A stretch of DNA of 40,321 nt. Source: Candidatus Igneacidithiobacillus taupoensis. Its GTDB lineage: Bacteria > Pseudomonadota > Gammaproteobacteria > Acidithiobacillales > Acidithiobacillaceae. The notes under the pieces are model-generated. The model saw only the letters and a list, made by a program, of their open reading frames with translations. It was not told where the DNA came from and made no database searches. Of the stretch, positions 1 to 8,650 are shown piece by piece (the stretch's first letter is position 1; each line of letters starts with the position of its first letter). The DNA lies in contig JAEPKX010000013.1 of NCBI GenBank assembly GCA_021375695.1, positions 1 to 40,321 of the forward strand. The letters are read 5' to 3'. The translations under genes were made by a program, and so were the position numbers.

Positions 1-644
1 TTTTTGCAGTAATCGATAATTATTTTGGTGGCGATGGGCGCTTTCATACTCGCATTGAAGGGCGCGACTTTACCCCCCTGGAAATGCGGATTATCAACCG
101 CTTGCTGCAAATGGCCTTGGGAGACTTCAAGACTGCCTGGAATCCAGTCATTCCTTTGCAGACAGAAGTACAGCGATCAGAGGTGAATCCGCAATTTGTC
201 AATATTGCTACCCCCACGGAGGTGGTGATCACCACCGAGTTTCAGGTCGAGTTGGAATCGGGTACGGGTTCCTTGCAGATTTGTCTGCCTTACGGCATGG
301 TGGAGCCCGTGCGTGATCAGCTTACGGCCGGGACCATGGCAGATCGCTCGGAAGTAGATAAACGCTGGGTGCAGTCTCTCAAAGACGAAGTGCAAGAAGC
401 CGAACTGGAGCTGCAGGTGGAGTTTGTGCGCAAGCAACTGACCGTTCGTCAGCTATTGAGTCTGCGCAATGGGGATGTGATTCCGATCGAAATGCCTGAG
501 CTCTTGACGGCGCGAGTGCAGGGAATTCCCATTTTCGTGGGACGCTATGGTATTCACGGAGAGCGATATGCCCTGCAATTTGAGCATGGCGTGACGCCGG
601 AATCGGAAGAGGGGCTGGCGGCTATGGCGGCGTGGGAGGATTAG
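1..644 (+). CDS. fliM: FliM, flagellar motor switch protein (5' end outside the window)
   Basis: This is the C-terminal part (213 codons, read from base 3) of the switch protein that forms the middle of the C-ring, binds phosphorylated CheY and couples the rotor to the stator. The frame opens mid-protein with the family signature IDNYFGGDGRFHTRIEGRDF, the end of the FliM middle domain. It closes with a SpoA/surface-presentation domain (about the last 85 residues, including IPIFVGRYG). The stop at 642-644 lies just before the fliN start. The N-terminal CheY-binding segment is not in the window. Identification is firm from the signature and from its place upstream of fliN. Confidence 0.96.
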   Translation, partial: FAVIDNYFGGDGRFHTRIEGRDFTPLEMRIINRLLQMALGDFKTAWNPVIPLQTEVQRSEVNPQFVNIATPTEVVITTEFQVELESGTGSLQICLPYGMVEPVRDQLTAGTMADRSEVDKRWVQSLKDEVQEAELELQVEFVRKQLTVRQLLSLRNGDVIPIEMPELLTARVQGIPIFVGRYGIHGERYALQFEHGVTPESEEGLAAMAAWED

Positions 645-646
645 AA

Positions 647-1129
647 ATGGTCGACGAAACAGATAAAAAACAAGAGAGCGGGGAGGCTCCTCAGGGTGCA
701 GCCGATGACATCATGGCCGATTGGGCACAGGCCATGGCCGAGCAATCTGCCTCAGAAACACGTGCAAAGCAGGAAGATACAGAGGCGGCAGCGGCAGCCA
801 CGACAGGAGCAGGGGTCAAGCCCGTTCCTATGCCAACTCTGGATGATACTACTGGCAAAGGCTCTGGAAACAATCTGGACATGATCCTGGATATCCCGGT
901 AACCCTATCGGTGGAACTGGGACGGACCAAAATTCAGATCCGTAGTTTGCTACAATTGGCCCAGGGTTCGGTGGTGGAGCTGGAACGACTTGCTGGCGAG
1001 CCAATGGATGTATTGGTCAATGGTTATCTGATTGCGCAAGGGGAAGTGGTTCTGGTGAATGATAAATTCGGCATCCGGCTAACGGACATCGTCAGTCCTG
1101 CCGAACGCGCCAGCCGCCTGCGCTCTTGA
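647..1129 (+). CDS. fliN: FliN, flagellar motor switch protein
   Basis: FliN (160 aa) forms the lower rim of the C-ring on the cytoplasmic face and helps to deliver export substrates. The first 80 residues are polar and Ala/Glu/Thr-rich. The C-terminal half is a typical SpoA domain (DIPVTLSVELGRT...LLQLAQGSVVEL...GEVVLVNDKFGIRLTDI). I take ATG 647 as the start because GGGAGGA at 634-640 sits six bases upstream. An in-frame GTG at 632 would add five residues and overlap the fliM stop. The gene ends in TGATG, sharing its last base with the fliO start, so the two are probably translationally coupled. Confidence 0.95.
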   Translation: MVDETDKKQESGEAPQGAADDIMADWAQAMAEQSASETRAKQEDTEAAAAATTGAGVKPVPMPTLDDTTGKGSGNNLDMILDIPVTLSVELGRTKIQIRSLLQLAQGSVVELERLAGEPMDVLVNGYLIAQGEVVLVNDKFGIRLTDIVSPAERASRLRS

Positions 1130-1662
1130 TGCGTACCGTCAGGGACTTGGCGTTGGCTCCGTCAAAACTCTGTCACCTTGCTTTGCTTCTATTCTTTCTC
1201 CCTACCGGGGCCGATGCGGCAGCTCTGTCGTCCACCCCTTTTTCTGGATGGGAGATTTTTCGCCTCATTGCCGCACTGATCCTGGTTTTGCTGGTTTTCC
1301 TAGCGTTGGTCTGGGTTTTTCGGCGGCTGCAGCCCGGAGTTGCCATGGGTGCAACAAGCCCCATGAAAATTGTTGCAAGCCTACCGTTGGGAACCCGGGA
1401 ACGGCTTTTGCTTGTGGAGCTGGGAAAGCAGCAGCTTCTGCTCGGTGTGACACCGGCAGGGATCACCCTCCTTCATACCTTGGCGGAGCCGCTGTCCTTG
1501 GCAACCCCTAGTCAGCCCTTTGCTGGTTGGCTTCGACAGGCATTGGAGAGGCAACGGTCAGGATCATGGCAAGCGCAAAAGGAATCAAAACATCCGGGAG
1601 CAGAATCCTCGATATCCTCCTCCCCCTCGGCGGAATCCTCCTCCTCAGCAGCCCGGCGTTAG
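1129..1662 (+). CDS. fliO: FliO, flagellar export-gate assembly protein
   Basis: FliO is a small membrane protein that chaperones assembly of the FliP ring in the flagellar type III export gate. The 177-aa product has a signal-like N-terminus (a hydrophobic stretch around residues 16-25, then ADAAAL). A single strong transmembrane segment follows (about residues 41-64, IFRLIAALILVLLVFLALVW). The cytoplasmic domain carries the family's pattern of SLPLGTRERLLLVELGKQQLLLGV. The Ser/Pro-rich tail is read from the same DNA as the signal peptide of fliP in another frame: the genes overlap by 97 bp. The start ATG overlaps the fliN stop by one base. FliO is poorly conserved, so the call leans on topology and position. 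Confidence 0.9.
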   Translation: MRTVRDLALAPSKLCHLALLLFFLPTGADAAALSSTPFSGWEIFRLIAALILVLLVFLALVWVFRRLQPGVAMGATSPMKIVASLPLGTRERLLLVELGKQQLLLGVTPAGITLLHTLAEPLSLATPSQPFAGWLRQALERQRSGSWQAQKESKHPGAESSISSSPSAESSSSAARR

Positions 1663-2348
1663 CGCAGGCAGCCGCTCTTCCAGGTGTTACCGCCCAACCC
1701 GGGCCTGGTGGTTCGACGGAGTACAGCCTGAGCATCCAGACCCTGCTCTTTTTGACAGTGCTGGTTTTTTTACCCTCCATGTTGTTGATGATGACCGCTT
1801 TTACGCGAATCATCATTGTCCTTTCCTTGCTCAAGCAGGCGTTGGGATCCACCCAAATGCCTCCCAGTCAGGTCATTGTCGGTTTGTCTTTGTTTCTTAC
1901 CTTTTTTGTGATGGCGCCAGTTTTTCAAAAACTGAATACCGAGGCATTGCAGCCTTTAGCAAGCCACCAAATCAATCTGCAGCAGGCCATGGAGCGGGCC
2001 GAAGGTCCCCTGCGATCCTTTATGCTGGCGCAGACCCGGGCCGATGATCTGGCCCTTTTTGTGAAACTTTCGGGACATCCCCAGCTGAAATCACCTGCTG
2101 ACACCCCAATGGATCTGCTGATCCCGGCTTTTGTGACGTCGGAGTTGAAAACCGGCTTTCAAATTGGTTTTTTAATTTTCATACCCTTTGTAATCATCGA
2201 CCTGGTGGTGGCAGCAGTGCTGATGTCCTTGGGGATGATGATGCTTTCGCCCGTGACGGTCTCCTTTCCGTTTAAGCTGATGCTTTTTGTGTTGGTCAAC
2301 GGTTGGGATTTGGTGATTGGTTCCTTGGTGCAGAGTTTCATACATTGA
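1566..2348 (+). CDS. fliP: FliP, flagellar type III export-gate protein
   Basis: FliP forms the pentameric core of the inner-membrane export gate with FliQ and FliR. The 260-aa product starts with a cleavable-type signal peptide (hydrophobic core ILLPLGGILLLSSPALA, then AQA). The family block follows: LSIQTLLFLTVLVFLPSMLL, the TAFTRIIIVLSLL motif and LGSTQMPPSQV. The C-terminal membrane pair is DLVVAAVLMSLGMMMLSP and FPFKLMLFVLVNGWDL. ATG 1566 is chosen because it places the signal peptide at the N-terminus. A TTG at 1527 would add 13 residues with no sense. The gene starts 97 bp inside fliO. Confidence 0.96.
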   Translation: MASAKGIKTSGSRILDILLPLGGILLLSSPALAQAAALPGVTAQPGPGGSTEYSLSIQTLLFLTVLVFLPSMLLMMTAFTRIIIVLSLLKQALGSTQMPPSQVIVGLSLFLTFFVMAPVFQKLNTEALQPLASHQINLQQAMERAEGPLRSFMLAQTRADDLALFVKLSGHPQLKSPADTPMDLLIPAFVTSELKTGFQIGFLIFIPFVIIDLVVAAVLMSLGMMMLSPVTVSFPFKLMLFVLVNGWDLVIGSLVQSFIH

Positions 2349-2358
2349 GGGAGCGGCG

Positions 2359-2631
2359 ATGAGTCCTGGGTCCATTATTTCCATCAGTGAACACGCAATC
2401 TGGACCAGCCTTTGGCTCTCCCTGCCGTTATTGGGGGTGGCCTTGATTGTTGGGGTACTGATCAGCATCTTTCAGGCAGCTACCCAAATCAATGAAATGA
2501 CCCTGAGTTTTGTTCCAAAGATTCTTGCCATGGCGTTGGTTGCTATTGTCGCTGGACCGTGGATGCTTCAGTTGATGATGAGTTTTACCACCCATCTTTT
2601 TCAGCAAATTCCCCAGCTGATTAGCCAATGA
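2359..2631 (+). CDS. fliQ: FliQ, flagellar type III export-gate protein
   Basis: This 90-aa, two-helix membrane protein packs around FliP and FliR in the export gate. It has two hydrophobic hairpins (about residues 14-40 and 50-75) separated by the conserved polar segment QAATQINEMTLSFVPK, which identifies the family. ATG 2359 is preceded by GAGGGAG overlapping the fliP stop region. The stop (ATGA) overlaps the start of fliR by four bases. Length equals the usual 89-90 residues. Confidence 0.96.
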   Translation: MSPGSIISISEHAIWTSLWLSLPLLGVALIVGVLISIFQAATQINEMTLSFVPKILAMALVAIVAGPWMLQLMMSFTTHLFQQIPQLISQ

Positions 2632-3419
2632 TTTCCTTGAGCAGCCTACAGATCGAACATTGGATTGGCTCCTTCTTTTGGCCTTTTGTACGTATTTTGG
2701 CTTTTTTGACCACAGCTCCAGTTTTTAGTGCTACCCAGGTGCCGATCCGGGTGAGGGTGGGCCTGGCCCTGTTGATCAGTGTTGCTTTGGCCCCTGCATT
2801 GCCGACCATGCCGCCTGTGGACTTTTTTGCAGGAGGGGGGCTTTGGCTGTTATTGGAGCAGATCCTGATTGGCACAGCCATCGGCTTTGCCGTGACCTTG
2901 GTATTCAGTGCCGTGCAATTTGCAGGATCCGTCATCAGCTTGCAAATGGGGTTAGGGTTTAGCACCTTTTTTGATCCGCAAACTGGCGTGCAGATTCCGA
3001 CCCTCTCCAATTTTTTGAATTTACTGGTATTGCTTCTTTTTTTGTCCTTGAATGGACAGCTGTTGCTATTGGTAATCCTGGATCGTAGCTTTGTTATCCT
3101 GCCCGTAAGTGATCAGCTGACGTTGCATGGAGAGGCCTGGAGAACGTTGGTAGGTGCCGGAGGGATGATTTTTTCCCTGGGGCTTGCCATTGCTGCGCCG
3201 GTTCTGGGGGCTCTCCTGCTCGTGAACGTCGCCTTGGGGGTACTGAGTAAACTCGCTCCGCAACTCAATCTCTTCGTTCTTGGGTTCCCGTTGTTGATTG
3301 CTGTAGGGCTGATAGCTCTGGCTTTGCTTGCCCCTGCACTACAATGGATTGTGGGCCATCTCCTGCATCTCTCTTTGCAATTGAGTTCGCAGCTGCTGCT
3401 ACAGGGGGCTGGGCGCTAA
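2628..3419 (+). CDS. fliR: FliR, flagellar type III export-gate protein
   Basis: FliR (263 aa) is the single-copy gate subunit that completes the FliP5-FliQ4-FliR1 complex. It is very hydrophobic, with about six membrane segments. The family landmarks are RILAFLTTAPVF near the N-terminus, then IGFAVTLVFSAVQFAGSVIS and the QMGLGFSTFFDPQTG...P.L motif. The start ATG overlaps the fliQ stop (ATGA) and the stop lies three bases before flhB. This places it in the usual P-Q-R-flhB order. Confidence 0.96.
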   Translation: MISLSSLQIEHWIGSFFWPFVRILAFLTTAPVFSATQVPIRVRVGLALLISVALAPALPTMPPVDFFAGGGLWLLLEQILIGTAIGFAVTLVFSAVQFAGSVISLQMGLGFSTFFDPQTGVQIPTLSNFLNLLVLLLFLSLNGQLLLLVILDRSFVILPVSDQLTLHGEAWRTLVGAGGMIFSLGLAIAAPVLGALLLVNVALGVLSKLAPQLNLFVLGFPLLIAVGLIALALLAPALQWIVGHLLHLSLQLSSQLLLQGAGR

Positions 3420-3422
3420 GTC

Positions 3423-4553
3423 ATGGCCGAGCAGACGGGACAGGAACGTAGCCAGGAAGCCACTCCCAAACGCCGCGAGGAAGCCCGGCGCAAGGGGCAG
3501 GTTCCTCGCTCTCGGGAATTATCCACCAGTGCGCTGCTATTGTTGGCGGCTGGCCTGTTTTATGTGTTTGGCGGTCGCATTGGTCTTGGTGCCGAGGACT
3601 TGCTGCGCATAGGACTCCAACCTTCCACGGCAGCCATGTTCCATGCACAGGATCTGTTACGCCAGGTGGCAGAGCTTTCCTGGTTGGCTTTGCGGGCTTT
3701 GCTTCCCCTCTTGCTGGCTTTGCTCGTGGTAGTCGTCTTGGCAGGGATGGCCTTGGGTGGCTGGAATTTCAGTACGACTGCCCTGGTGCCAGATTTCAGC
3801 CACCTGAATCCTCTCCAGGGGCTGCAGCGATTACTTTCTCGCCATGCGCTGCTGGAACTCGTGAAAGCGGTACTGAAGGCGGTCGTCATTGGTGGCATCG
3901 GCATGACCTTGATCTACGCCGAGCGGAGAACCCTGTTGGGTCTGGTGAGTGAAACGCCCCAAGCCGCCATCCTCCATCTTTTTCGGATGTTGAGTCTGCT
4001 TTTTTTATTGATGGCGGCCAGCACGCTGTTGATTGTCCTCTTTGACATCCCCTTTCAGCTGTGGACCTATAACGAAAAATTGAAAATGACGGAGCAGGAA
4101 GTCAAGGAGGAAATGAAAGAACAAGAGGGTAATCCACAAATCAAGCGGAGAATCCGCAGCCTGCAAAGGGAGATGGCCCGTCGGCGCATGATGGCTGCGG
4201 TACCCAAAGCGACGGTAGTGGTCACCAATCCTACGCACTTTGCCGTGGCGCTACGCTACCAGGAGGGGAGGGATGCTGCTCCCGTCCTGCTTGCCAAGGG
4301 CGCGGACCATCTGGCCGCAAAAATCCGTGAGCTTGCCAAAAAGCATGGGATCCCCATCATCGATGCCCCACCCCTAGCCCGCGCCCTCTATCATCACGTG
4401 GAAGTAGAGCAGCAAATTCCAGCAGTGCTGTATCGAGCCGTGGCAGAGCTGCTTTCCTATCTCTATCAACTACGGGTAGCGCGATCGGGACAGGTGCCGA
4501 CGCTCCCCAACGACTGGTCCGTGCCCAAAGAACTAGATCCAGGAGGGCAATAA
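3423..4553 (+). CDS. flhB: FlhB, flagellar export switch protein with autocleavage site
   Basis: FlhB (376 aa) switches the export apparatus from rod/hook to filament substrates. The N-terminus has the family pattern ERSQEATPKRREEARRKGQV. Four transmembrane segments follow (about residues 34-52, 86-113, 145-165 and 183-207). The cytoplasmic domain carries the self-cleavage motif NPTH at residues 269-272, where the chain breaks between Asn269 and Pro270. After it come YHHVEVEQQIP and a short C-terminal extension. The gene begins three bases after fliR and ends three bases before flhA. Confidence 0.97.
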   Translation: MAEQTGQERSQEATPKRREEARRKGQVPRSRELSTSALLLLAAGLFYVFGGRIGLGAEDLLRIGLQPSTAAMFHAQDLLRQVAELSWLALRALLPLLLALLVVVVLAGMALGGWNFSTTALVPDFSHLNPLQGLQRLLSRHALLELVKAVLKAVVIGGIGMTLIYAERRTLLGLVSETPQAAILHLFRMLSLLFLLMAASTLLIVLFDIPFQLWTYNEKLKMTEQEVKEEMKEQEGNPQIKRRIRSLQREMARRRMMAAVPKATVVVTNPTHFAVALRYQEGRDAAPVLLAKGADHLAAKIRELAKKHGIPIIDAPPLARALYHHVEVEQQIPAVLYRAVAELLSYLYQLRVARSGQVPTLPNDWSVPKELDPGGQ

Positions 4554-4556
4554 CCC

Positions 4557-6608
4557 ATGGAAGGGATCTTACGACTGTTACGACGAATCAATTGGCATAC
4601 CCTGGCAGCCCCGATTTTGGTGGTCATGATCCTGGCCATGCTGATCATTCCGCTTCCCACTTTTTTGTTGGATGCCCTGTTTACCTTCAATATCAGTCTG
4701 GGTCTGATCATTTTGCTCGTCAGTCTTTATATGACGAGACCCTTGGAATTTTCTGCCTTTCCCACGGCTCTGCTCCTCACTACCTTGCTCCGTCTTTCCC
4801 TCAATGTGGCAGCAGCGCGAATCATCCTGCTGCACGGGCAGAATGGCCCCGGTGCTGCCGGGGTGGTCATCGAGTCCTTTGGTCAGTTCGTGGTGGGCGG
4901 CGACTATGCGGTGGGTATTATTGTCTTCGCCATTTTGGTGATCATTAATTTTGTGGTCATTACCAAGGGCGCTGGGCGCATTGCCGAAGTCAGTGCTCGT
5001 TTTACTTTGGATGCCATGCCCGGCAAACAGATGGCTATCGATGCCGATCTCAATGCCGGCCTGATCGACCAGCAAGAGGCCCAACGCCGACGTCAGGAGA
5101 TCGCCCAGGAAGCGGATTTCTTTGGCTCGATGGATGGTGCCAGTAAATTTGTGCGCGGTGATGCCATAGCCGCCATTCTCATCCTGTTCATCAACCTGAT
5201 TGGCGGTTTGATCATTGGGGTATGGCAGCATGGCCTGAGTTTGAACACCGCGGCCCATGATTACACCTTGCTGAGTATTGGCGACGCCCTCGTTGCCCAA
5301 ATCCCGGCGCTGGTCATCTCCATTGCGGCAGGTATTGTAGTGAGTACGGTCAATACCGGCTCTGACCTTGGGAAGCAGCTCATGGGCGAGCTGTTGCGCA
5401 AAGAAGAGGTTTTGGTGATCGTTGCCGTGATTTTGGGGATATTGGGGATCATCCCCGGAATGCCGCATCTCCCTTTTCTTGGTGCGGCACTCGTTTTGGG
5501 TAGCTACGCGTGGTGGCGTCGGCGATCCCGTCCAACAGTGACGACACAAGCAGAGCCACAGCAGGCAGCCCCAGAAGAGGTCAGTTGGGATAGTGTCGAG
5601 CCCGTGGATCCCTTGGGCTTGGAGTTGGGCTATCGATTGATTCCCCTGGTGGATCAGAGCCATGGTGGGGAATTGTTGGCCCGTATCCGGGGGGTTCGCA
5701 AAAAGTTTGCCCAGGACTTCGGTTTCCTGGTTCCTGCCGTGCATGTGCGAGACAACCTGGAATTACGGCCCACCTTGTATCGGATCACCATCAAAGGGGT
5801 GGAAGTAGCTGGAGGAGAAGTTCTTCCCGATCTGTTGTTAGCCATTGATCCAGGCAATGTATTGGGCAAGATCGAAGGCACGGCTACCCGTGACCCAAGT
5901 TTTGGTTTGCCAGCCTACTGGATTGATCCCCAGCGGCGCGATCAGGCGGTAGCCTTGGGGTATACGGTAGTGGATCCGGCAACGGTAATTGCTACGCACC
6001 TTCATCAGATGTTATTGCAGCGCGGCGCAGAGTTGCTCGGGCGGGAGGAAGTGGAGGGACTCATTTCCCATTTGGCAAGTCGCTCGCCGAAACTTGTCGA
6101 AGATGTCTTCCCCAAACTGCTTTCGCCTGACAAGTTCAAAAAGATTCTGCAAAACCTGTTGCGGGAGTCGGTGCCGATCCGAGATTTGCGAACGATTGTC
6201 GAAACGTTGGCGGAGCATGCCCCAGAGAGTCAGGATATCGACAGCCTCACGGCTGCAGTTCGTCAATCGTTGGGGGCCTATATCGTACAAGACCTGTTTG
6301 CAGGACAGGTGGAATTACCGGTTGCGGTATTGGATGGAACATTGGAACAGTTATTGCAAGAAAGCCTGCGAAACGGGAACGGTGAGCAATTGGAGCCGGG
6401 TCTTGCGCAAAGGATTTTGGAAAAAGCAGGAAGTTTGATGCAACAAATGGAGGCCAATGGAATGCAACCAGTACTTTTGGCCATGGGGCCACTGCGCAGC
6501 TTCCTGGCTCGTTTTCTGACGCGGGCAGCACCCCGTATGCGCGTGCTGTCTTATGGGGAGATCCCTGACAACAAGCGGATCCGTGTGGTAGCCACATTGG
6601 GGGCATAA
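4557..6608 (+). CDS. flhA: FlhA, flagellar export-gate ring protein
   Basis: FlhA (683 aa) forms the nonameric ring below the export gate. It docks chaperone-substrate complexes and uses the proton-motive force. The N-terminal half has about eight membrane segments with the family blocks NISLGLIILLVSLY, FSAFPTALLLTTLLRLSLNVA, the FHIPEP-type loop (ITKGAGRIAEVSARFTLDAMPGKQMAIDADLNAG) and GDAIAAILILFINLIGG. The C-terminal cytoplasmic domain starts near residue 345. AGGAGG at 4540-4545 gives a good ribosome site. Flanked by flhB and flhF, as in Pseudomonas-type polar-flagellar clusters. Confidence 0.97.
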   Translation: MEGILRLLRRINWHTLAAPILVVMILAMLIIPLPTFLLDALFTFNISLGLIILLVSLYMTRPLEFSAFPTALLLTTLLRLSLNVAAARIILLHGQNGPGAAGVVIESFGQFVVGGDYAVGIIVFAILVIINFVVITKGAGRIAEVSARFTLDAMPGKQMAIDADLNAGLIDQQEAQRRRQEIAQEADFFGSMDGASKFVRGDAIAAILILFINLIGGLIIGVWQHGLSLNTAAHDYTLLSIGDALVAQIPALVISIAAGIVVSTVNTGSDLGKQLMGELLRKEEVLVIVAVILGILGIIPGMPHLPFLGAALVLGSYAWWRRRSRPTVTTQAEPQQAAPEEVSWDSVEPVDPLGLELGYRLIPLVDQSHGGELLARIRGVRKKFAQDFGFLVPAVHVRDNLELRPTLYRITIKGVEVAGGEVLPDLLLAIDPGNVLGKIEGTATRDPSFGLPAYWIDPQRRDQAVALGYTVVDPATVIATHLHQMLLQRGAELLGREEVEGLISHLASRSPKLVEDVFPKLLSPDKFKKILQNLLRESVPIRDLRTIVETLAEHAPESQDIDSLTAAVRQSLGAYIVQDLFAGQVELPVAVLDGTLEQLLQESLRNGNGEQLEPGLAQRILEKAGSLMQQMEANGMQPVLLAMGPLRSFLARFLTRAAPRMRVLSYGEIPDNKRIRVVATLGA

Positions 6609-6632
6609 GGTGCTTACACAGGGAAAAAGACC

Positions 6633-7766
6633 ATGAAAATTCGCAGATTTCAAGGAAGCAGTACGCGCGAGGTGCTGGCCCAGATTCGTCAGGTTCTGGG
6701 GCCAGATGCGATCATTCTCTCCAATCGGAGTATAGATTCTGAGGTAGAAATTGTCGCTGCCATCGACTTTGATGCCGATGCCATAGATGGAAATGCAAGT
6801 CACGCAAGCATGCCCGCTGATCGGCTCATAGCCTCTCCAGTGCCGCGCGAGGGGATAGCTGATTCCCCCAAAGAATCAGTCCCAGAGAAGGCAGCGGTGC
6901 AGCCTCTACGCCAGGAGTTACAGGCCCTGCGTACCCTTGTTGAAAAACGTTGGGGACGACAGCCAGAGCCTCGGTCAGGAGGAAAATTTTCGCCGGACCG
7001 CTTGGTAAAATTGGGTTTTTCTAGCAGCTGGTTACAGGAGGTAGAACGCGAATTCCCGCACTTGGATGATCGCAATGCTGTTCGCCAGGCTTTGGAGAAG
7101 CAGGTGGGTTCTCTTGCCAATCCGCTGGGTGACGGGGGCCTTTTCGCGCTCTTGGGACCTACGGGAGCAGGGAAGACTACCAGTGTTGCCAAGCTGGCTG
7201 CACAACAGGTGCTGCGGTACGGGCCCGAAAGTGTGGCGCTATTTACCAGTGATACCTACCGTATTGCTGGAGTAGAACAACTGGGGATCTATGCACGAAT
7301 TCTTGGCGTGCCGATGGAAGTCCTTCGCGGTCCGGAGGACCTGTTGCAGGCGTTGGAAAAGCATCATCAGCGTCGCTGGATATTTATCGATACCATGGGG
7401 TTGAGCCCCAAAGACGAGCGTCTCAATGAGCAATTGCAGTGGCTTGATGCGGTTGGACCGGCTCTGCAGCGCTTTCTTCTGTTACCTGCAAGTCTTGCTG
7501 GCGAAAGTCTCAAGCAGGTCCTGCAACCCTATGAAGTAATCCCATTGACGGCGGCCATTGTCAGTAAAATTGACGAATCGCCGGCGTGCGGTTCCTTGCT
7601 GGAGTGGATGGCCACCCAGCACTTACCTATTGCCTTTTTGAGTGATGGTCAAAAAGTTCCGGAAAATATCCACCCATTGGTCTGGGAGCAACTCCTCGAC
7701 CTCATGGGGCTGGAGGATGCTAGACTCGCAGCGGTTCCCAGCACTCGCTATCATAAAGCCCAATGA
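6633..7766 (+). CDS. flhF: FlhF, SRP-type GTPase that places the polar flagellum
   Basis: FlhF (377 aa) is the third SRP GTPase, beside Ffh and FtsY, and marks the pole where the flagellum is built. The N-terminal segment MKIRRFQGSSTREVL is characteristic. The NG domain shows the P-loop GPTGAGKT (residues 175-182), FTSDTYRIAGVEQL, the DTMG motif and TAAIVSKIDE. Between residues about 55 and 95 lies a variable linker. Its stop overlaps a possible upstream start (ATGA, 7763) of flhG, so the pair is coupled, as expected for the GTPase and its activator. Confidence 0.95.
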   Translation: MKIRRFQGSSTREVLAQIRQVLGPDAIILSNRSIDSEVEIVAAIDFDADAIDGNASHASMPADRLIASPVPREGIADSPKESVPEKAAVQPLRQELQALRTLVEKRWGRQPEPRSGGKFSPDRLVKLGFSSSWLQEVEREFPHLDDRNAVRQALEKQVGSLANPLGDGGLFALLGPTGAGKTTSVAKLAAQQVLRYGPESVALFTSDTYRIAGVEQLGIYARILGVPMEVLRGPEDLLQALEKHHQRRWIFIDTMGLSPKDERLNEQLQWLDAVGPALQRFLLLPASLAGESLKQVLQPYEVIPLTAAIVSKIDESPACGSLLEWMATQHLPIAFLSDGQKVPENIHPLVWEQLLDLMGLEDARLAAVPSTRYHKAQ

Positions 7767-7780
7767 GAGGAAGTCTTGAC

Positions 7781-8650
7781 ATGTCGATGCAGGATACAGG
7801 AGATCAGGCCGATGGGTTGCGCCACTTGCAGTCTGCCAGGGCTCGGGTTCTTGCGGTAGCCAGTGGTAAGGGTGGAGTGGGTAAGACCAATGTGGCAGTG
7901 AATCTCGCCGTTGCCCTTGCCCAACGGGGTCGGCGTCCCATGCTTCTCGATGCGGACCTTGGGCTTGGCAACGTCGACGTGCTCCTTGGCTTGAGCTCTC
8001 GATATCACCTGGCTCATGTTCTCGCCGGGGAAAAATCCATGGAGGAAATCATCGTTACGGGTCCTGCGGGCATCCAGATATTGCCAGCAGCCAGTGGCAT
8101 CGCCAGCATGGCCAGTCTCGATATCCGGCAGCAAGCGGGCATAATGGACGCCATTGGTGCCTTGGAGTCCCGTCTCGACTATCTGATTGTCGATCTGGCC
8201 GCGGGGATTGGATCGGAAGTCCTCCAATTTTCCCGAGCGGCGGACCATGTCTTGGTGGTTTTGACCAACGAACCCGCCTCAATTACCGATGCCTATGCAT
8301 TTATGAAAGTCATGAGCCGGGATTATGGATTGCGCGACTTTCATGTCCTTCCCAATATGGTTCGCGATCTTGCGGAGGGCAATAAACTATTTGAGCGTTT
8401 GGCTACGGTTGCCGAGCGTTATTTGCATATCCGGGTGCACCTTGCTGGCCGGATCCCGTTGGATCATTTTCTACGTAGCGCAGTCCGCGCGCAGGAGCCT
8501 TTGTTGCTGCGTTATCCCCAGTCGCCAGCAGCGAAGGCCTTTGCCGATTTGGCTGAGCAGGTATTAGCCTGGCCCAGGCCCACAGAGCACTCGGGAGGAC
8601 ATCAATTTTTTGTGTCCCGTCTGCTGGAGTCCGATGCCTCGGGGCGATGA
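7781..8650 (+). CDS. flhG: FlhG (FleN), MinD-like ATPase setting flagellar number
   Basis: FlhG limits flagellar number and stimulates the GTPase of FlhF. With the start at ATG 7781 the product has 289 aa. It carries the activator motif DQADGLR at residues 8-14, the short helix known in FlhG to act on FlhF. The deviant Walker A motif GKGGVGKT (29-36), DADLGLGNVDVLLGL and a DLAAG Walker-B region follow. ATG 7781 is preferred because GAGAGGAAG lies just upstream. ATG 7763, overlapping the flhF stop, would add six residues. The typical C-terminal amphipathic membrane-binding helix is weak and cannot be confirmed by eye. Confidence 0.93.
   Translation: MSMQDTGDQADGLRHLQSARARVLAVASGKGGVGKTNVAVNLAVALAQRGRRPMLLDADLGLGNVDVLLGLSSRYHLAHVLAGEKSMEEIIVTGPAGIQILPAASGIASMASLDIRQQAGIMDAIGALESRLDYLIVDLAAGIGSEVLQFSRAADHVLVVLTNEPASITDAYAFMKVMSRDYGLRDFHVLPNMVRDLAEGNKLFERLATVAERYLHIRVHLAGRIPLDHFLRSAVRAQEPLLLRYPQSPAAKAFADLAEQVLAWPRPTEHSGGHQFFVSRLLESDASGR

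Noticed and set aside
4578-5744. 388-codon open frame on minus opposite flhA
   Set aside because: Gln/Asn/Asp/His-rich shadow of FlhA membrane helices, with no ribosome site.
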